A stretch of 64,000 nt of DNA from DASQZK01 sp963809925 (GCA_963809925.1 CAWELH010000004.1:248001-312000), one strand, 5' to 3'; positions 17,297-26,385 are shown, counted from the stretch's first letter. Made by a program: numbers and translations. Notes: generated by a model not told the origin, from the letters alone.

Positions 17297-19510
17297 ATGA
17301 CAGATCAGGAACTGAAATTAAAATATATCCAAATATGCAAAAGTCTTTCAGCCAGAAGACTTAAGCCAGCTTTTGATTTGCTTGGTAATCTCATTCCAGA
17401 GAACGGCCTTGGCATTTACTACGATGAGTACAGGAACCTTGAGGATACTTATCAAAATATGCTGAAATATACGATGGAAGGTATCTTTGATCCCGAACGA
17501 CAAAAGATCTACCGCAAATTGATCGTTTCTACATTTACACTGGCCGATAAGGTCAATGAAGCCATCCGTTTGAAATTTTCACCTTCCTTAGAGTATGTGG
17601 AAAAACGAATGTTCAGGAATGCTTTTATTACCGATCATGCAGCGTTTCGTTCAGAACTGGAAGGCTTGTACGTTCAAAGCGATCCTAAAGACACAGAACG
17701 CTTTGAAAAAAGAGAGAATGAGAAATGGCAGAAGATCGAATTGTTTTTTCATCATATATGGTTTACCGACAAACTGACAGCTGAAGAGGCAAAACACTGG
17801 AATGCGTTGCTCGTCAGTCCCTGGCTGCCTGTTCCATATAAATCACTCATGATTACAGCAGTAATGCTCAGTCTCAGGCGTTTTTTCGATACCCAGAAAT
17901 TCATGATGCTTTTTGATCATTGCGATACGGAGGAGCCAGAGACAGTCCAGCGAGCGATGATCGGGCTCCTTATCAATCTTTACAGCTATGACGCCCGGCT
18001 TATGTTTTATCCTGATATTTCAGGGCGGTTGAAGATCCTGGGAGAGAAAGCCGGGTTCAGACGCCGTCTCCAAACGATTATCTTTCAGTTTATCAGGAGC
18101 AAGGGTACCGAAAAGCTGCAGCAGCGGATCAGGGAAGAGATCCTTCCTGAAATGATAAAAATAAGCCCCAACCTAAAGGATAAAATTAATCTCGACAGTC
18201 TTATGGAGGAAGGTCTCTCTGAAGACCGGAATCCTGACTGGGAGGATATTTTTAAGGATTCTCCGGGCTTCCTACAGAAAATGGAAGAATTTTCGGAGAT
18301 GCAGATGAAAGGTGATGATGTGTTTATGGGCTCATTTTCAATGCTTAAATCTTTTCCCTTCTTCAATAACCTGATTAACTGGTTTATCCCATTCTTCCCA
18401 GAGAATCCGGAGATTGCCGGGTCAATGGATATGAGTGAGCAGGGCATGGGGCAGCTTTTAGCTGCCATTGAGCATGCACCGATTTTGTGCAATTCCGATA
18501 AGTATTCGTTTTGTCTGAGCATCCGCAGTATGCCGAAAGAGAACGTGAGTTTCATGACACAGGCTATGCAGGCCGAGATGGATCAAATTAAGGAACTTAC
18601 AGAGGATGAAGTGTTGCTTGATCCCGGTCGAAGGGAAGAACTCATTTCAAACCAGTATATCCAGGATATGTATCGCTTTTTCAAGCTTTTCCCGCGGAGG
18701 AACGAATTTGAAGATATATTCTCCTGGCGCCTGGATTTCCATAATACCCAGGTTTTGGGTGAAGTATTCAGAGAAGACCCGAAGATGCTGAGAAATATTG
18801 CAGAGTACTATTTTGTCAAGGAATATTACACAGAAGCGGCAGAGATTTTTGAGGTCCTGCTGAATGATGAAAAAAATGTGGAAGTTTACCAGAAAATTGC
18901 ATGGTGCCACCAGAAAACCGGTGATATTGAATCAGCACTGGAGGCCTATCTCAAAGCCGAATTACACGGAGCTGGCAACTTATGGAATCTGAAAAAAATT
19001 GCGCTCTGTTATCATAATCTGAAAAAACCTGATAAAGCGCTGGAATATTACTATGCCGCCGAAAAAATGGATCCGGATAATCTCGGTATCCAGATAAATA
19101 TCGGACACTGTCTGCTGGAATTAGACAGGTATGAAGAAGCCCTGAAATGTTACTTCAAGGTCGAATACCTGGCACCTGGAAACAAAAAGGTATGGCGACC
19201 GATCGGATGGTGTTCCTTTCTCACCGGTAAGAAGGAGCAGGCAGATAAATATTTCAATATGCTGATGGACAACGAAGCCGGTAAACACGATTTTATAAGC
19301 ATGGGGCATGTGAAGTGGAGCCTGGGAAACCGAAAATCTGCTCTGGAATACTATCGCAAATCGATATCGAAAAAAGGCTTCACGGAAAAAGAATTCCTGG
19401 AAATTTTTGAAGAAGATAAAGCCCACCTGCTAGAACAGGGGATTGACAAGGATGATATTCCGATCATGCTGGATCAGCTGAGGTATTTATTGGGGGAGAG
19501 TGAGGAGTGA
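17297..19510 (+). CDS. Tetratricopeptide-repeat protein, cytosolic
   Basis: About 737 residues, no signal peptide. The N-terminal two thirds are helical and unrecognised, with several Phe-rich acidic stretches. About residues 505-690 contain at least five TPR units (for example YTEAAEIFEVLLNDEKN, GDIESALEAYLKAE, KPDKALEYYYAAEKMDPDN, RYEEALKCYFKVEYLAPGN and GNRKSALEYYRKSI). TPRs are protein-binding scaffolds; the partner is unknown. An in-frame start at 17213 gives a hydrophobic, unlikely 28-residue extension, so the ATG at 17297 (MTDQELKLKY) is preferred. Followed by a repeat-rich intergenic region, so it is probably the end of its transcript. Confidence 0.8.
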   Translation: MTDQELKLKYIQICKSLSARRLKPAFDLLGNLIPENGLGIYYDEYRNLEDTYQNMLKYTMEGIFDPERQKIYRKLIVSTFTLADKVNEAIRLKFSPSLEYVEKRMFRNAFITDHAAFRSELEGLYVQSDPKDTERFEKRENEKWQKIELFFHHIWFTDKLTAEEAKHWNALLVSPWLPVPYKSLMITAVMLSLRRFFDTQKFMMLFDHCDTEEPETVQRAMIGLLINLYSYDARLMFYPDISGRLKILGEKAGFRRRLQTIIFQFIRSKGTEKLQQRIREEILPEMIKISPNLKDKINLDSLMEEGLSEDRNPDWEDIFKDSPGFLQKMEEFSEMQMKGDDVFMGSFSMLKSFPFFNNLINWFIPFFPENPEIAGSMDMSEQGMGQLLAAIEHAPILCNSDKYSFCLSIRSMPKENVSFMTQAMQAEMDQIKELTEDEVLLDPGRREELISNQYIQDMYRFFKLFPRRNEFEDIFSWRLDFHNTQVLGEVFREDPKMLRNIAEYYFVKEYYTEAAEIFEVLLNDEKNVEVYQKIAWCHQKTGDIESALEAYLKAELHGAGNLWNLKKIALCYHNLKKPDKALEYYYAAEKMDPDNLGIQINIGHCLLELDRYEEALKCYFKVEYLAPGNKKVWRPIGWCSFLTGKKEQADKYFNMLMDNEAGKHDFISMGHVKWSLGNRKSALEYYRKSISKKGFTEKEFLEIFEEDKAHLLEQGIDKDDIPIMLDQLRYLLGESEE

Positions 19511-20138
19511 TGCGGTGAAGGAGATGTGAAGTTATGGAATTATAAGTTATGGGGTTAGTGGTTATGAGGTTATGAGGTTATGAGGTTATTTCCGTCATAT
19601 CCCAACCGGTGAGAAGTTGCCCGACAGTAGCCATGGGTTTACCCATGAAGGGTAAATTAATTAAAATCTATAAAAGCGTGTCATTTTCGATTTATTAAAC
19701 CATCGTGATTAATCCCGGATAGTACCGCAATTTACCTGTGTTGAACCACATAAGGCACATAAGGACACATAAGTAGCCATAGGTTTTGGCTGTTTAGTGG
19801 TTTGTGTTATGGATTGCCCATGGACGGTCGATCAATAAAAATACGATGTTTATTTTGAACATCTCCAATTCAGTAAACCGCGTGCCGCCTTAGCTATAGC
19901 GGTGGCGCAAGCTACGGCAGACACAGTCCACCTCCGCTGAGTTACAGCGGACATGGGTTGGTGAATTGACGAGAGATCTTACGAACATCTTACAAACCAT
20001 GGGCAAAACCATGGCTATTGTTGGAGAATGCCTCCGGCATGGAAGAAGCGATTCTATATTCTTTCCCTCACTTTCTCACCCTCCTTCCCCCCACTTCAAA
20101 AACCACCTACAACCCTCCTCACCCTATTCTTTTTTTTC
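19511..20138. repeat. Palindrome- and microrepeat-rich intergenic region
   Basis: Contains no gene. Visible structures in order: three copies of the 8-mer GTTATGAG (19561-19584) within a longer GTTATGG/GTTAG tract; the perfect hairpin CATGGGTTTACCCATG (19632-19647); several ACATAAGG repeats (about 19748-19772); the hairpin CCGCTGAGTTACAGCGG (about 19935-19951); and a copy of the dispersed 60-bp repeat at 19995-20054. The assembly looks like a nest of REP-like elements between the TPR gene and the nikR promoter. Confidence 0.6.
19995..20054 (-). repeat. Dispersed 60-bp REP-like repeat, inverted copy
   Basis: This stretch is the reverse complement of the 60-bp core found at 35161-35220, 35331-35390 and 35501-35560, with about four to five mismatches by eye. 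The core carries two hairpins: CCATGG-N6-CCATGG and ATGCC-GGA-GGCAT. It lies about 85 bp upstream of the nikR -7 box. Confidence 0.75.
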
Positions 20139-20157
20139 TATATTTGTAAAATATTAC
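20139..20157 (+). promoter_or_regulatory. Putative nikR-lar promoter -7 box with overlapping palindrome
   Basis: TATATTTG at 20139-20146 is an exact match to the Bacteroidota -7 consensus TAnnTTTG, about 33 bp before the nikR ATG. The inverted repeat GTAA-N4-TTAC (20146-20157) overlaps its end and could be an operator for autoregulation by the ribbon-helix-helix protein (inference). No good -33 TTG is visible. Confidence 0.4.
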
Positions 20158-20178
20158 TTTTTATAAAAAGGTGTTACC

Positions 20179-20580
20179 ATGACAGTCGCAAGAATTGGTG
20201 TATCGCTTGAAAAGAACCTGCTGGATGCTCTCGATGAGTATGTGGACGATAACCACTTCTCTAACCGGTCGCAGGCCATCCGCCATCTTATCAATAAAAA
20301 TACGGTTGAGCAAAAATGGCAGTGCAACAATTATGTGGCAGGATCTGTGACGCTGTTATACGATCCTGGCCGAAGGGAAATACAGAATCAGATCGCCGAT
20401 GTCCAGGTGGATTATCACGATGAAATACTCTCAACACAGAGAATTATACTCGCCCAGTCGAAACATATGGAGATTATCGCCATCAAGGGCATTGCAAGCA
20501 GGCTGACGGAACTTGCCGACAAACTGATAAGCATCAAAGGGATGCAGAACGGCAAACTGACAATGAGCCGGGCAGACTAA
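20179..20580 (+). CDS. nikR: NikR-family ribbon-helix-helix regulator lacking the nickel ligands
   Basis: 133 residues, the same length as E. coli NikR. An N-terminal ribbon-helix-helix (about 1-45; ARIGVSLEKNLLDALDEYV, SNRSQAIRHLI) precedes an ACT-like C-terminal domain. NikR normally binds Ni(II) through His76, His87, His89 and Cys95 (E. coli numbering). Aligning by eye, the matching positions here are Val77, Arg88, Ile90 and His96, so the high-affinity square-planar site appears absent. It is the first gene of the lar operon and probably regulates it, but it may sense another metal or signal. larE follows 61 bp downstream. Confidence 0.8.
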   Translation: MTVARIGVSLEKNLLDALDEYVDDNHFSNRSQAIRHLINKNTVEQKWQCNNYVAGSVTLLYDPGRREIQNQIADVQVDYHDEILSTQRIILAQSKHMEIIAIKGIASRLTELADKLISIKGMQNGKLTMSRAD

Positions 20581-20641
20581 TCTGCGGAACCCGACTGCGG
20601 ATCCGTATGAAGGGAAAGGTGTTAATTTAAATTCTTTAATC

Positions 20642-21475
20642 ATGAATGATCTCAATTCGCAATTGCTGGATAAATTCAACCTCCTTGAAAAGTGGTTCAA
20701 TGCACGGAAAGGTTCTATCGTAGCGTTCTCTGGCGGGATCGATTCTACGCTCGTATTGTATCTGGCCAGAAAATTCCAGGGTAAGGACCATGCCATAGGT
20801 GTCATTTCTAATTCGGAAAGCCTCAAAAGCAAGGACTTTGAAATGGCCAAAGATTTTTGTCGCGACTATGACATCACACTGGAAATTATTAAGACGGAAG
20901 AACTGAACGATGACCGGTATAATCAAAATCCTGAAAACCGTTGTTATTTCTGTAAAGAGCACTTATTTCATGACCTTCAGATGATCAAGGATAAATACCC
21001 TGAATTTGATGTTCTCAGTGGAACCAATTATGACGATCTCGGTGACTACCGGCCCGGATTGCAGGCTGCAGCAAAATATAAGGTATTATCACCGATGGTT
21101 GACTGCAATGTCAGCAAAAGTGAGCTAAGAGAGATTGCCCATCACTTTGATTTGCAAAATTGGGACAAGCCGGCGAGCCCTTGTCTGAGTTCGCGTATTC
21201 CATATCATCATCTCATTACCCGCGAAAAACTCAGACAGGTTGAAGATGCGGAAAACATCCTGAATGAATATGGTTTCCGCGATGTACGTGTACGTCACTA
21301 TGGGACATATGGCAAAATTGAAGTGCAGAAGGGTGAACTGGATAAACTCCTTCTCCTGGAAAATGAGGTCCTTGATAAAATGCGTAGTGTAGGCTTCCAG
21401 GAACTTAAGATTGACAAGGAAGGCCTGGTATCCGGGAAGCTGAACCGGGTATTGAATACCGAAAAAAAGAAATAA
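20642..21475 (+). CDS. larE: LarE, ATP-dependent sulfur transferase of nickel-pincer cofactor synthesis
   Basis: 277 residues. Converts the biscarboxylated pyridinium nucleotide made by LarB into the bisthiocarboxylate, with sulfur taken from a protein cysteine in the best-studied members. The PP-loop SGGIDST lies at 30-36. The conserved motif KPASPCLSSR gives Cys181, matching the sacrificial cysteine of Lactobacillus LarE. A CYFC motif at 101-104 could, with Cys181, hold an iron-sulfur cluster, as reported for some LarE proteins that use cluster-bound sulfide catalytically; this is inference. LarC follows 8 bp downstream, in one operon. Confidence 0.93.
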   Translation: MNDLNSQLLDKFNLLEKWFNARKGSIVAFSGGIDSTLVLYLARKFQGKDHAIGVISNSESLKSKDFEMAKDFCRDYDITLEIIKTEELNDDRYNQNPENRCYFCKEHLFHDLQMIKDKYPEFDVLSGTNYDDLGDYRPGLQAAAKYKVLSPMVDCNVSKSELREIAHHFDLQNWDKPASPCLSSRIPYHHLITREKLRQVEDAENILNEYGFRDVRVRHYGTYGKIEVQKGELDKLLLLENEVLDKMRSVGFQELKIDKEGLVSGKLNRVLNTEKKK

Positions 21476-21483
21476 AAGGAAGT

Positions 21484-22662
21484 ATGAAAGTACTCTATTA
21501 CGACTGTTTTGCAGGGATCAGCGGTGATATGAACCTGGGTGCCATGGTCGACCTGGGTGTCGACCCCGCGTACCTTAGAAAGGAGTTGGCAAAGCTGAAT
21601 ATCAGCGGATTCCATCTTGGCATCACCCGGGATAAACGAAAGGGTATAAGCGGGACAAAGGCCACCGTGATCATTATGAACCAGGAAAATGAAAAGCATC
21701 GTCATCTCAGTCATATTGAAGAACTTGTTAATTCAAGCAGTCTTTCCGGGAAAGTTAAAAAGAATGCACTGAAGATCTTTAACAGGGTAGCTGTCGCCGA
21801 GGCCAAAATACACGAAATTCCCATCGATGAAGTACATTTTCACGAAGTGGGGGCGCTGGATTCCATTGCCGATATAGTGGGTGCTGCCATCTGTCTTGAT
21901 TACCTCAATGTGGACAAAATTATGTCTTCACCCGTTCAGTTGGGCGGCGGCATGGTGAAATGCGCACACGGTCTCATGCCGGTTCCTGCACCCGCCACTG
22001 CCGAAATTCTTCTGAATATACCTGTGAAAACAGGTCTTGTAAACCATGAGGCAACAACGCCTACAGGTGCTGCAATTCTCGCTGCCATGGCGGATGAGTT
22101 TACCACGACGATTGACTTTCCGATTGTGAAGACTGGGTACGGGATCGGTCATCGTGATACGGATGTTCCCAATGTACTTCGCGTATTCCTTTGCGAGACT
22201 GCGGGTGGGACAGAGGATGTAACTTCCGAAGAAGCCGTTCTTCTCGAAAGTAATATTGATGATATGAATCCCGAACATTACGATCATATCCTGGAACAAT
22301 TGTTTCGTGCCGGAGCACGCGACGCCTGGCTGGTGCCCATTTTAATGAAGAAATCACGTCCGGCTGCCACACTTTCCGTCCTTTGCAAACCAGACGATAC
22401 AGATGCCATGAAAGACGTCATCTTCACGCACAGTTCTTCCATTGGAGTTCGGGAATACCGAGTGAAGAAGGATATGCTTCGCCGCGAAGAAATAAGTGTC
22501 GAAACAGGATACGGTCCGGTGAAGGTAAAACAGAGTTTTTTTAAAGGCAGACTGGTCCGTTCAAAACCTGAATATGAGGATTGCAGGATGCTTGCAGAGA
22601 AGCATGGACTTAGTATCAGTGAAATTGAGAAAGAAGTAATTCAATCAAACAAAAAATCATGA
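21484..22662 (+). CDS. larC: LarC, nickel insertion protein of the pincer cofactor
   Basis: 392 residues. CTP-dependent cyclometallase that inserts nickel into the pyridinium bisthiocarboxylate nucleotide. Recognisable landmarks are the N-terminal YYDCFAGISGDMNLGA (about 5-20), VHFHEVGALDSIADIVG (about 118-134), GHRDTDVPNVLRVF and LLESNIDDMNPEHYDHILE (about 256-274). In some lactobacilli larC is split into two frames; here it is one uninterrupted frame of normal length. It overlaps larB by 4 bp (ATGA), so translation is coupled. Confidence 0.94.
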   Translation: MKVLYYDCFAGISGDMNLGAMVDLGVDPAYLRKELAKLNISGFHLGITRDKRKGISGTKATVIIMNQENEKHRHLSHIEELVNSSSLSGKVKKNALKIFNRVAVAEAKIHEIPIDEVHFHEVGALDSIADIVGAAICLDYLNVDKIMSSPVQLGGGMVKCAHGLMPVPAPATAEILLNIPVKTGLVNHEATTPTGAAILAAMADEFTTTIDFPIVKTGYGIGHRDTDVPNVLRVFLCETAGGTEDVTSEEAVLLESNIDDMNPEHYDHILEQLFRAGARDAWLVPILMKKSRPAATLSVLCKPDDTDAMKDVIFTHSSSIGVREYRVKKDMLRREEISVETGYGPVKVKQSFFKGRLVRSKPEYEDCRMLAEKHGLSISEIEKEVIQSNKKS

Positions 22663-23396
22663 CGCCTGAAGATATTCTCGAATTATACAAAAATGGCGAG
22701 ATCAATCTCGAGGAGGCACTCGAGCACATTTCCGGTCGGGGTATCGAAGAGATGGGTTTCGCGACCATAGACACCGACCGCCAGAGACGTACTGGTCTTC
22801 CCGAGGTGATTTATGCATCGGGCAAAACGGTGGAACAGGTAAGGCAGATTGCCACACGCATGTTCCAGAAGGGAATTGATGTCCTGGCTACACGGGTAAC
22901 CCCGGAAATGGCAGATGCACTGCGAGAAGATATACCCGGAGCGGAGTATAACGAACTGGCAAAAACCGTCGCTTTTAATAAGAAGGTGAATGAGGCTGTA
23001 AAAGGCTACATTGCCATAGTTGCTGCAGGGACATCCGATCTGCCTGTGGCTGAGGAAGCAGCCGTCACGGCACGGTTTCTGGGTAACCGGGTAGAGAAAA
23101 TTTACGATGTCGGAGTAGCCGGTATCCACCGATTGTTCAATAAATTGGAGCTTATCCGCAATGCCAGAGTAATTATCGTGGTTGCCGGTATGGAAGGCGC
23201 TCTCGCAAGTGTTGTCGGCGGGCTCGTTGATAAACCTGTTATCGGTGTCCCTACAAGCATCGGATACGGGGCAAATTTCCAGGGACTTTCTGCGCTGCTG
23301 GCCATGCTGAATTCCTGTTCCAGCGGTGTTAGTGTAGTAAATATAGACAATGGTTTCGGAGCTGCCTGCCAGGCTTCTCTAATTAACAAGTTATAA
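22659..23396 (+). CDS. larB: LarB, pyridinium-3,5-biscarboxylate mononucleotide synthase
   Basis: 245 residues. Carboxylates the nicotinic acid ring of NaAD and hydrolyses the phosphoanhydride, the first step of nickel-pincer nucleotide synthesis. The C-terminal half is related to PurE-type AIR carboxylases: AAGTSDLPVAEEAAVTARFLG, DVGVAGIHRLF, VIIVVAGMEGALASVVGGL and PVIGVPTSIGYG. The N-terminus (MTPEDILELYKNGEI...) is the usual short helical extension. Its start overlaps the larC stop. Confidence 0.94.
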   Translation: MTPEDILELYKNGEINLEEALEHISGRGIEEMGFATIDTDRQRRTGLPEVIYASGKTVEQVRQIATRMFQKGIDVLATRVTPEMADALREDIPGAEYNELAKTVAFNKKVNEAVKGYIAIVAAGTSDLPVAEEAAVTARFLGNRVEKIYDVGVAGIHRLFNKLELIRNARVIIVVAGMEGALASVVGGLVDKPVIGVPTSIGYGANFQGLSALLAMLNSCSSGVSVVNIDNGFGAACQASLINKL

Positions 23397-23405
23397 CGAT
23401 CTGTC

Positions 23406-24104
23406 ATGAATGAATTGCATCTGCTTGTCATATCAGCCGCTTCACTGGGCTTTGTTCATACCCTTCTTGGTCCCGATCATTACCTTCCCTTCATCGTACT
23501 AAGTCGAGCACGTAAATGGTCGAGCAACAAAACAATGTGGATCACTTTTATTTCCGGGATCGGGCATGTGGGAAGTTCTGTAGCGATCGGCATGATCGGC
23601 ATTGCACTTGGTATCAGCCTGAAAAGAATACAGTCCATCGAATCATTCCGTGGTGGACTGGTTGGATGGATGTTATTTGCTTTTGGCATCGCCTACACGG
23701 TTTACGGGATTTATAAATATCTGAAAAGCAGTCATCATCATCACCTCCCACGGTTTCTCATGCCAAAGGAAGTCAGGGATATGCATCATTTGCCTATGGA
23801 TGATAAAGACAAGGATAATACCAGGCTCACACCCTGGATACTGTTCCTGATATTTGTTTTCGGACCCTGTGAAGTACTTATTCCTTTGCTCATGTTCCCT
23901 GCCTATGCAGACAGGACCCTGGGCATGGTTGCCGTAGCACTTGCCTTTGGCACAGCCACAATTCTGACAATGATGCTTACCGTATACCTCGGGCAAAAAG
24001 GTACTTCCCTGTTAAAATTCAAGGGACTTGAAAGGTATGTACATCTTGTAGCAGGAGTAATCATATTATTCAGCGGCATAGGTATCGTCTTTTTCGGGTG
24101 GTAG
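23406..24104 (+). CDS. NicO/UreH-like nickel transporter
   Basis: 232-residue membrane protein with about six helices. The first helix ends in HTLLGPDHYLPF, the His/Asp motif typical of NicO and urease-accessory UreH-like metal permeases, and a cytoplasmic-type loop contains SSHHHHLPRF, a likely metal-binding patch. A second motif FGPCEVLIPL is also typical. It begins 10 bp after larB, so it most likely supplies nickel for LarC. Related proteins can export instead of import; direction is not decided by sequence. Confidence 0.8.
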   Translation: MNELHLLVISAASLGFVHTLLGPDHYLPFIVLSRARKWSSNKTMWITFISGIGHVGSSVAIGMIGIALGISLKRIQSIESFRGGLVGWMLFAFGIAYTVYGIYKYLKSSHHHHLPRFLMPKEVRDMHHLPMDDKDKDNTRLTPWILFLIFVFGPCEVLIPLLMFPAYADRTLGMVAVALAFGTATILTMMLTVYLGQKGTSLLKFKGLERYVHLVAGVIILFSGIGIVFFGW

Positions 24105-24297
24105 AAGGAAAGTTTCGCTCTTACACCCGGAAGCATAGGCCACATACCGTTCTTCCTGAATCGCATTTGATCATCACTTCAAAATTTTCTATCTTGCAGA
24201 ACAGTATTCATCAGGAAGGGTGAAAGTCATGTATAAAATTCTACTTCCCTTTCATTCGGGAATATGAATAAGATTACAGTTTTGCTAATCTTGAAAC

Positions 24298-25695
24298 ATG
24301 AAACTATTTTTTACTTTTCTTTCTGTGACTGTACTGCTTCTGTCAGGATGCAGCCAGACCCCAGGCACATCAGGACCCTTGAAGGTCAGTGCTGAAAATC
24401 CGAGGTATTTTGCTGATGTACATGGAAATATCGTTTATCTGTCAGGAGCACATAATTGGAATGTCCTGATTGAGGACGTCAACCACAGACTTGATTATGT
24501 GGAATACCTTGACTATCTGAAAAGAAACGAGCTGAACTTTATCAGGCTATGGGCGAATCTCGGATTGGTGTGGAGCAGATCAGACACATTGGATGAGCAT
24601 TCACAGTATTATATCCCTACAGTTTATGAGCGCACCGGACCTGGAATTGCTACAGATGGGAAACTTAGATTCGACCTTACACAAATCAATCCTCAGTATT
24701 TAAATAAGCTAACATCTCTTATTGAAGAGGCACGGAAAAGGGGTATATATGTATCTGTTATGCTTTTTGAAGGCTGGTGGATCTCTTCCCAAAAAGTAAC
24801 AGACGATACATGGTATGGTCATCCGTACAATCCGCTTAATAATAGTAACAGAATCCAAATTTCACCTTTAACCCTGCATACGCTGTCGGATCCTGAGGTA
24901 CTCCTTCTTCAGGAAAAGTATGTGCAAAAGATTATTGAGACGGTAAATAAATATGATAATGTACTTTTGGAGATTTCCAATGAAGATAGATTTAGTACTC
25001 ATGAATGGCAGGTTCATATGATGGACTTCATCCGTAGCCGCGAGTCTGAAATGCCTCTTCATCATCCCGTTTGGTTGACATCTCAGGCATGGGGAAGCAC
25101 CGATACCTGGTTATGGGAAAGCAATTCGGAAGTAATATCTCCAAGCCGTTTGTTGTCATGGGACAGGAGAGCAGAAGAGCCTTACCTCCTTGATCCGCCT
25201 CCTACAAATGGATCGAAGGTCGTAATACTTGACTCAGATCATTTCCTGGGATCTGAAATAATATACGACTGGAGGAGATGGGTATGGAAGGCTTTTCTCA
25301 GAGGGTATAATCTTGCCATCATGGATCCGTATACAACAAATCCCGAATGGGTACTGGAACCGAAACTGGTGGAGAGTACGGGCTACGCCAATACCTGGGC
25401 ACAAAAAATTGATCTTGCCCATATGATACCCTCCGACCGCAGTGATGACTGTTCAACGCGATACAGTATGCGAAATCCCGGGAAAGAATATCTGTTCTAT
25501 CAGCCGGAGCATAATTCTTTTACCGCGGAAGTTACCGGAGGGACCTATACATACGAATGGTATGATCCTTCCACCGGGCAAATCGTGAAAAAGGGACAAT
25601 TTCGTTTTCTGAGTGGCCCTCAGGTCTTTTCGTTGCCGGAATCCATTCCCGACGATGCCTTACTTTATCTCCGGCGAAAGAAATCTTTATTCTGA
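24298..25695 (+). CDS. DUF4038-like glycoside hydrolase lipoprotein with collagen-binding-like C-terminal domain
   Basis: 465-residue lipoprotein (lipobox LLLSGC, Cys18). The body is a TIM-barrel hydrolase of the DUF4038/apiosidase-like type: an N-terminal NPRYFADVHGNIVYLSGAHNW pattern, YLKRNELNFIRLW, and a likely acid/base Glu in VLLEISNED near residue 226. The C-terminal domain (about 385-465) resembles the small beta-sandwich called putative collagen-binding domain that often follows DUF4038. A near -7 box TAATCTTG lies at 24286-24293, very close to the start. Its stop overlaps by 9 bp the stop of the convergent DUF1080 gene. Substrate unknown. Confidence 0.75.
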   Translation: MKLFFTFLSVTVLLLSGCSQTPGTSGPLKVSAENPRYFADVHGNIVYLSGAHNWNVLIEDVNHRLDYVEYLDYLKRNELNFIRLWANLGLVWSRSDTLDEHSQYYIPTVYERTGPGIATDGKLRFDLTQINPQYLNKLTSLIEEARKRGIYVSVMLFEGWWISSQKVTDDTWYGHPYNPLNNSNRIQISPLTLHTLSDPEVLLLQEKYVQKIIETVNKYDNVLLEISNEDRFSTHEWQVHMMDFIRSRESEMPLHHPVWLTSQAWGSTDTWLWESNSEVISPSRLLSWDRRAEEPYLLDPPPTNGSKVVILDSDHFLGSEIIYDWRRWVWKAFLRGYNLAIMDPYTTNPEWVLEPKLVESTGYANTWAQKIDLAHMIPSDRSDDCSTRYSMRNPGKEYLFYQPEHNSFTAEVTGGTYTYEWYDPSTGQIVKKGQFRFLSGPQVFSLPESIPDDALLYLRRKKSLF

Positions 25696-26385
25696 TTCAG
25701 TTATTTTACTGATCGGTGTCAATACAAGTTTCCTGAATTCAACTTCAGAGCCTTCAGCCTGAATTGCAATCTGACCTTTACTGGCGGTACAATCAATTCC
25801 ATGATTTACAACATCACCGTTTTCCCAGACTTTCACTTCATTACCTACACATTCAATGACCATGGTGTTCCACTCGCCGGCAGGATTTTCCGAATCATCG
25901 GTAAGGTTTTTTATCCGACGGGCTTTATCTTCAGTGATACCCCAGGTTTCTTTAGGACCACGCCGTTCTTCCATATCTGGTACAGTTATGTCTTCAACAA
26001 TGCACCAAAAGTCCCCTGCATTTCCATGTTCCATTTGTACTTCCAGAGATTTTGGAAACATGCCATAGAGTGCACGGGGTGTGCTACAATGGATAAGAAT
26101 GCCACAGTTTCCTGGTTTTCCAGCAAAGCGATACTCAGCTTCCAGTCGGTAGTTCTGAAATACCGAGTCGGTGATCAGGTGACCGCCGGGAGTTCCCAGG
26201 CTGACCAGCATACCATCACGGACGATAAATGGATTCAAAGTATCCGGGTTGACATCCATAGCAGGAACATCCACATGCCAGCCGGTCAGATCTTTACCGT
26301 TGATCAGGCTTTTCGGTTCAGTTTTGGTATTTTTCATTGTGCAGGATGCTGACAGTAACAGGAGAAGAAAGAGTGTTGTTTTCAT
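25687..26385 (-). CDS. DUF1080 (3-keto-disaccharide hydrolase-like) lipoprotein
   Basis: 232 residues with a lipoprotein signal (LLLLLSASC, Cys15). The concanavalin-like DUF1080 fold is indicated by LINGKDLTGWHVD, FIVRDGMLVSLG, YRLEAEYRFAGKPGNCGI, LEVQMEHGNAGDFW, EWNTMVIECVGNEVKVWENG and KGQIAIQAEGSEVEFR. Recent work links this family to cleavage of 3-keto-glycosides, produced by Gfo/Idh/MocA oxidoreductases; one such oxidoreductase is encoded at 32881-34197. Whether they form a pathway is inference. Convergent with the upstream hydrolase. Confidence 0.85.
   Translation of the reverse strand: MKTTLFLLLLLSASCTMKNTKTEPKSLINGKDLTGWHVDVPAMDVNPDTLNPFIVRDGMLVSLGTPGGHLITDSVFQNYRLEAEYRFAGKPGNCGILIHCSTPRALYGMFPKSLEVQMEHGNAGDFWCIVEDITVPDMEERRGPKETWGITEDKARRIKNLTDDSENPAGEWNTMVIECVGNEVKVWENGDVVNHGIDCTASKGQIAIQAEGSEVEFRKLVLTPISKITESE

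Noticed and set aside
20179..20580. Generic CopG antitoxin
   Set aside because: The C-terminal ACT-like domain, exact NikR length and location at the head of the lar operon fit a NikR homolog, and no toxin gene is adjacent.
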